The notes under the pieces: model-generated
Databases searched by the model: none
What the model was told of the DNA's origin: nothing
The model's input: only the letters and a program-made list of their open reading frames with translations
DNA from: Zerene cesonia
Taxonomy: Eukaryota; Arthropoda; Insecta; Lepidoptera; Pieridae
Assembly: GCF_012273895.1 (NCBI RefSeq)
Contig: NC_052115.1
Coordinates: forward strand, 124,001-188,000
Length of the DNA stretch: 64,000 bases
Direction: 5' to 3'
Shown: piece by piece, positions 59,315 through 64,000 of the stretch
Layout: each line of letters opens with the position of its first letter
Position numbering within the stretch: position 1 is the stretch's first letter
Position numbers and translations under genes: made by a program

Positions 59315-62300
59315 GAGCGAGAACTGCGGCGTGGCGTTCTTGTCGATGAGGTCCGGGTAGAAGATGTTGAACTTGTAGCCCTGCACGATCTTCGGCGGCG
59401 GGTTGTCCATGTCGTAGTGCGTCTGGTTGTACTTGTTCCATTCGAAGCCCGTGTGCACCCTGCGGACGCGACGACAGTTATTGGGGATCCAGCAGCAGTT
59501 CCACTTGGAATGTGCGGCGGGAAGAAATTATTGGAAAACAATGTGGGCTCACTTGCCTTAGATCAACAATTTTGAATTTTGTATTGATTCAGTCAGAAGA
59601 TATACAAATAAACAGAGAACGCGGATAGATTAGGTATTTGGATTGAAATATAACAAAAGGCCTAATGCATTTTAATATAATCACCAGTCAAAAATTGACA
59701 CATGTACTAGATCCTACCTCAAAACAAATCGCCTACTCATAACCCAATCTAAAACATATACATGCTTTTATAAAACCCGCCACTCACCGGTTGAAGTATC
59801 TCGGCTTCCTCGGCCTGTACTTATCCGCCCACAGGTACGGCTGGTCGGGCAGCGCGTGCTCCACGCTGAACTGCGCCGCGTTGCCCCCGCCGCCCGCGGG
59901 CCCCGCGCCCCCGGCGCCCCCGGGCCCCGCGCCCTCCGCGTCCATCGCGCGGCGCGCCGCCGCCTCGAGGGCCCCGGTGCCCGTGGGAACGTTCGCTAGG
60001 GGGCCTGCGCTGTTTGTCTAGTGAACAATTCAAAATACACCAATGAATTAAAGGATTTTAAACGATAACACGATTAAAATAAACTTTGTATGATAAATTT
60101 TTTGGCGTAAGATATTTTCTAGCAGAAGCATTAATGATATTTCTATCACTGTAACACAAATAATAGTTCCCCGGGAAAGCGGTTCGAAAAAAGAAAGAAA
60201 CAAACACACAACAACTGAGTTTATGGCATTTAACGAAAATCGTGGCAGGCTGACCTTGGCGGTGAGGCTGGCGCGCAGGTAGGCCAGGCGGTTGGCGTCG
60301 TCGCTCGGCTCCGTGAGCAGCGTGGCCGGCTCCAGCGCGGCGGCCGCCAGCGGCGCCGGCGAGTAGCGCCCGCGCACGTACTCGCGCACGCACCACTCCT
60401 CGCCCTCCCCCTCCCCGCCCTCGCCTTCGCCCTCCCCATCCCCACCATCCTCGTCCCCGTCCCCGTCGCCCTCATCCTCTTTCGCGCTGTCCGCTTTCGC
60501 TTCCGCTTTCTCAGACGCCTCCTCTTGTTTCACTTCTGCGCTAGATCTGGTAATAGAGAAAAAATTGTAAAATACTCATTTTATTTAATTAAATTTATTT
60601 TTCTATATGTCGACCAAATTTTTACATTCTATTTAGAAATCTTTGGGATTTTAATTAATTACTTCTTAATGTACATAGATAGCATTCAATACACATATGA
60701 ATCCACAGATCTTGTTAAATTTTTATGCCGCTACCGCAGAAGGCAGAGAATGCCATATGACATGGACTTACGTGGGCTGGTCGGCGGGCTGGCCGGCGGG
60801 CTGGCCGGCGGGCGGGCGCACGCCCTGCTCGCTCTTGAGCAGCTGCAGCTTGCGGCGCAGGTTCTCCTGGTGGCGGTCGCGCAGGCGCGCGCGGGCCATG
60901 TGCGCTGCCCGACGGAGATTACCCATTACATAACGATCGATACACTGATAGAATCTATTTTTTTATGTCAGATCGGGCAACTGAGCTGGTGGTTCGCCTG
61001 GTGGCCCATGAACAGTGCAGAGGTAGTGCGAATGCGCTGCCCGCTTTTAATGGGTATGGGATAAGGAAATTATTGAGGAATGGATTGAAGGAATCCACTG
61101 GGAGGGGTGAGGAAAAGGAAACGAGCCTTACTAATTGTCTCGCTTATACAAAAGGTGAGGGAAGTAGACGTAATTAAATTATTTTATTCTCACGATCCTA
61201 ATCGGAGTTATAAGATAAACTCTTAAAATTAACATATTGCCACCAATGCTTGATAATTGTTACAGAATTTGCTAAATCTGTCCGTTTTAAGTGGGTCAAA
61301 ATTGAATCTAAAGAAGATGGTTACATGAAACATACAAACATACAGGTGAAGCTAATAAAAGCATGTTAAAGTGTTATTGCCATAATAAAAACTTAACGCA
61401 ACTCTGAATTATTAAATTACAAATTTTATAACGTATAAAATAGAACATTTAGTGCAAAAGCTCACCTTTGAGTTGCGCCAGTAATGTCTCCCAGTAGCCG
61501 ACGTCGACGCCGGCTCGCTGGCCGCTGATCTTTTGCGAGATCTGTTGCTGCAGGGCTTCTAACTGCGCACCAGTCTTGCCTTTAAATATCTGTCATTACA
61601 AATGTATCTGAATTAATGCCTTAAAGTATCTGTCCTTAAATATTGAAATTGTTAAAACTGGTGGAGGGGGTGTGGTGAGGATTCGGTGAGGGTGCGGTGG
61701 GGGTGCGGTGGAGGTGTGGGGGGGTGTGGGGGGGTGCACCTGCTGCACGTCGGGCGCGACCGCGTGGTGCACGCCGTCGCGCGCGGCGCGCGGCTCGGCG
61801 AGGCGGCGCAGCTGGCCCAGCTCCGCGCTCACTATCGTCTCCACGTCCTCCCAGTACGACAGCTGCTCCTCGCGCTCCAGCTCCTTGTACACCTGCACGC
61901 AAACTTCCACATTCAACTCCATGTGTGGCAATAAAAAAAACCATGACGTGTTCTAAATTGTCTTAGGTTTACCATAACACAACAGATGAGCTACCATTAC
62001 TCGAATCAATTTAAATGCATACAAAAAGTCGATTATGGCTCGCGGTACACTCGCTTATCACAACAAATTAATATAATAACAGGTGGATATAATGAAGAAC
62101 GCAGCGAAAACTATGCATACAAAAAACATGTCTCACCTTGATATCTTCCAGCAGATCTTCTAAATCGTTTGCCTGCAGACCGTTGAGGTAGGTATAGGGC
62201 TCATGCATTTCCAGAGCATCCACACACTGCTCTGAGCTCACATACCAAGCGAGCAAATCAATTGGTTTAGCTGTAAAGCACAATAGATATATACTGCTCA

Positions 62301-64000
62301 TTTCTTTATTTTTTCAATTGTATCCAATGGAAACATATAAACAGTGGAAATCTTTTACCATGTTATTATTAGTCTATAAAGATTCAGCTTCTATATATAT
62401 AAACCAGTCATATAAAACCACAACATTTAAATGTAACATACAAGAATACAAATGTTTCTTTATAACATTAATGCACTATATGTATGGAAACATACCCCTC
62501 CCATCGCGGATCCGTATCTGCGAGCGCAAGCGCGCCTGGTGCAGGTGGAAGGCGTCCTCCTGGCGCGCCCAGCTGTGGAACTGCGCCGCCTCGCGCGCGC
62601 GCGCCGCCGCCGCCGCCTCCGCTTCGCGCGCGGCGCGCTCCGCCTCGCGCTCCAGGCGCCGCTGCTTTACCTGGCAAAGGAAGAACTCTATTTTAGAAGT
62701 TTTCTAGGGGAATATCTTGTTCAGGGGAATTTTGAAATAATTAAATAAATAAAAAATCTCATTTATGTACAATATTACAAATAATAATACATGTTTATTA
62801 CATTATTTTACTTGTATATAAAATTACTATGAGTAATGAACAAGTAAATAGGTGATGAGTTGAGTTGATTTTTATTTTATGTGTAATGAGTATGATATTA
62901 AATATACTAGTGTTATGAGTAACCACTGAGTGGCTTCTAACATAGATGCATCAGATTTGCAGATCTAGAAAAACATGGCCATATGAAATGGATGGATGAT
63001 AATTGTTTAATTTATACAGTAAATACTTACCTTTTCTAACTCAATCTTATTTTCTAACTGCTTCTGTCGGTTCAAAGCTTCAAGTTCATCTCGGGATACA
63101 GTTTTCACACCCTCTTTGGCCAATTTCTTGGACCACACAAAGGTGTTGGTAAGCGCTGAGTCACCAAAGGGATTATCCTGGTTAGTGTAACATTGGTACT
63201 CATTGTCCCACCCCATTCGCTCCCGTCTCTTCCGTTCCTTCTCTTGCTTCTCTCTTAACCTTCTTGCTCTATAACAATTTTTTATTAGTATAGACATCCA
63301 CAAGTAATCATAAACATGATTTAAAGATGGTAATAGAAAAAATATACCCATTGTTAGTCTAAATAAATTGTCTATTTTTGACACATAATAAATTAAATTG
63401 AATAAAGAATTAATATACATTTTCAGTCATTCACAAAACGATGAAACCAAATTACATACAGTTGTTCACTGTTAACCCATCCTACTCATCCTACTATCCT
63501 ACTAATCCTACTAAGATTATAAATGCAAAAGTTTGTAAGGATGTGTGTGTTTGTTGCTCTTTCACGCAAAGACTACTGCAATGAAACCGATTGCAATGAA
63601 ATTTGGAACGTAGATAGCTGGACAACTGAAATAACATTTTAGCAACTTTTTATCTAAATTTTCCTACGGGATACGGACTTACGCGGGTCAAACCGCAGGG
63701 CGCAGCTAGTATAATATAATCAAATAAAATTAATCGAAAACAATACTTCTTAAACCTAACCTCTTTTCCTCGGGTGTCTCATTGGCTTTGAGTTGTTCTT
63801 TTTGTTTACGTTTCTCTTCCTTCAACCGCTGCCGCTCAGCCTCCAGACGCTGCAGAAGCTTCAATTCCTCTGCATCACTGTCACTAGTCGAACTGCTAGA
63901 CGATGAGCTCCTATCTCTTTTTTTCTTTTTAATCTTTTTATGTTTACTTTTGCGCTCTCTGCTTATTGATCTATGTTTAGATTTCTTTGATGTTGATCGA
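59315..64000 (-). CDS. cactin: Cactin (10 exons seen, both ends incomplete)
   Basis: Cactin is a nuclear, spliceosome-associated protein first found as a partner of the IkB protein Cactus. Exons: 64000(open)-63761, 63268-63031, 62670-62496, 62270-62137, 61892-61740, 61589-61466, 60904-60772, 60540-60255, 60017-59788 and 59459-59315; all junctions are GT-AG and phases agree. The N-terminal part is RS/K-rich (SKHRSISRERKSKHKKIKKK), followed by charged coiled-coil sequence and the RMGWDNEYQCYTNQDNPFGD motif. Next come the conserved middle domain (KPIDLLAWYV, YLNGLQANDLEDLLEDI, YWEDVETIV) and an acidic Glu/Gly tract in exon 60540-60255. The start of the C-terminal Cactus-binding domain is also present (YLWADKYRPRKPRYFNRVH, NPPPKIVQGYKFNIFYPDLI). 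The family normally continues for roughly 60 more residues; those are absent here and probably lie in the gap at 57863-58862. The 5' end is beyond the window. Confidence 0.95.
60955..61170 (+). repeat. MITE-like repeat in a cactin intron
   Basis: 'ggcaactgagctggtggttcgcctggtgg' and 'aatgcgctgcccgcttttaatgggtatgggataagg' match the 30.2 and 32.9 kb copies. It lies in the intron between exons 61466 and 60904. Confidence 0.75.
61660..61739 (+). other. G-rich intronic stretch
   Basis: A dense series of GGGG and GGTG runs sits at the 5' end of the 150-bp cactin intron. The plus strand could form G-quadruplexes; the transcript strand is C-rich. Confidence 0.6.
63480..63712 (-). repeat. Dispersed repeat fragment (family A), in an intron
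   Basis: Begins TCCTACTAAGATTATAAATG and ends 'ttacgcgggtcaaaccgcagggcgcagctagta', the same orientation and sub-type as 33822-34058. It lies in the first visible intron of cactin. Confidence 0.8.

Overview
The window looks like a piece of an insect nuclear genome, most likely a moth or butterfly (inference). It is very AT-rich, its genes are small with phase-consistent GT-AG introns, and many short dispersed repeats end in the 'ACTAGC ... CCCGCG ... ACTAATATTATAAATGCG' style common in Lepidoptera. The gene content (tejas/TDRD5-like, Cactin, NDUFS3, UROS) is animal. There are no bacterial operons, CRISPR arrays or rRNA genes. Five 1,000-base N blocks and one 10-base N block are scaffold gaps, and the very long reading frames that cross them are not real.

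Layout. From 1 to about 27.5 kb I find no gene I can support: only AT-rich sequence, dispersed repeats, tRNA-derived SINEs, a MITE-like element, perfect hairpins and a few GC-richer non-coding blocks. From 27.6 to 28.5 kb a two-exon gene for a small two-span membrane protein lies on the minus strand. It is head-to-head with UROS (plus strand, 28.9-29.96 kb), the fourth enzyme of heme synthesis. From 30.4 to 34.5 kb and from 38.3 to 41.6 kb lie two minus-strand genes for four-span, MARVEL-like membrane proteins. Each has four coding exons separated by phase-0 introns at equivalent places, so they look like tandem paralogues. From 41.6 to 44 kb there are repeats, including a broken reverse-transcriptase fragment.

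From 44.1 to 55.2 kb, minus strand, lies a large tejas/TDRD5-like gene of the germline piRNA pathway, with two LOTUS domains and one extended Tudor domain. Three gaps break it. A block of about 1.25 kb carrying its Tudor exons appears twice on either side of a gap, probably two unmerged haplotypes. Its last Tudor exon contains an internal splice donor that offers two alternative C-termini. One leads to downstream exons ending with a PAM2-like motif; the other ends at a stop 312 bases further on.

From 56.3 to 57.1 kb is intronless NDUFS3, a respiratory complex I subunit. From 59.3 kb to the window's right edge is Cactin (minus strand), a spliceosome-associated and NF-kB-pathway protein. I reconstructed ten exons. 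The last coding exon is missing and probably lies in the gap at 57.9-58.9 kb, and the 5' end lies beyond the window.

The genes are not a functional operon; they are ordinary neighbours. The most notable points are the duplicated and alternatively terminated tejas-like gene, the paired MARVEL-like genes, the membrane-protein gene with two compensating frame breaks, and the abrupt AT-to-GC composition change inside the tejas-like gene.
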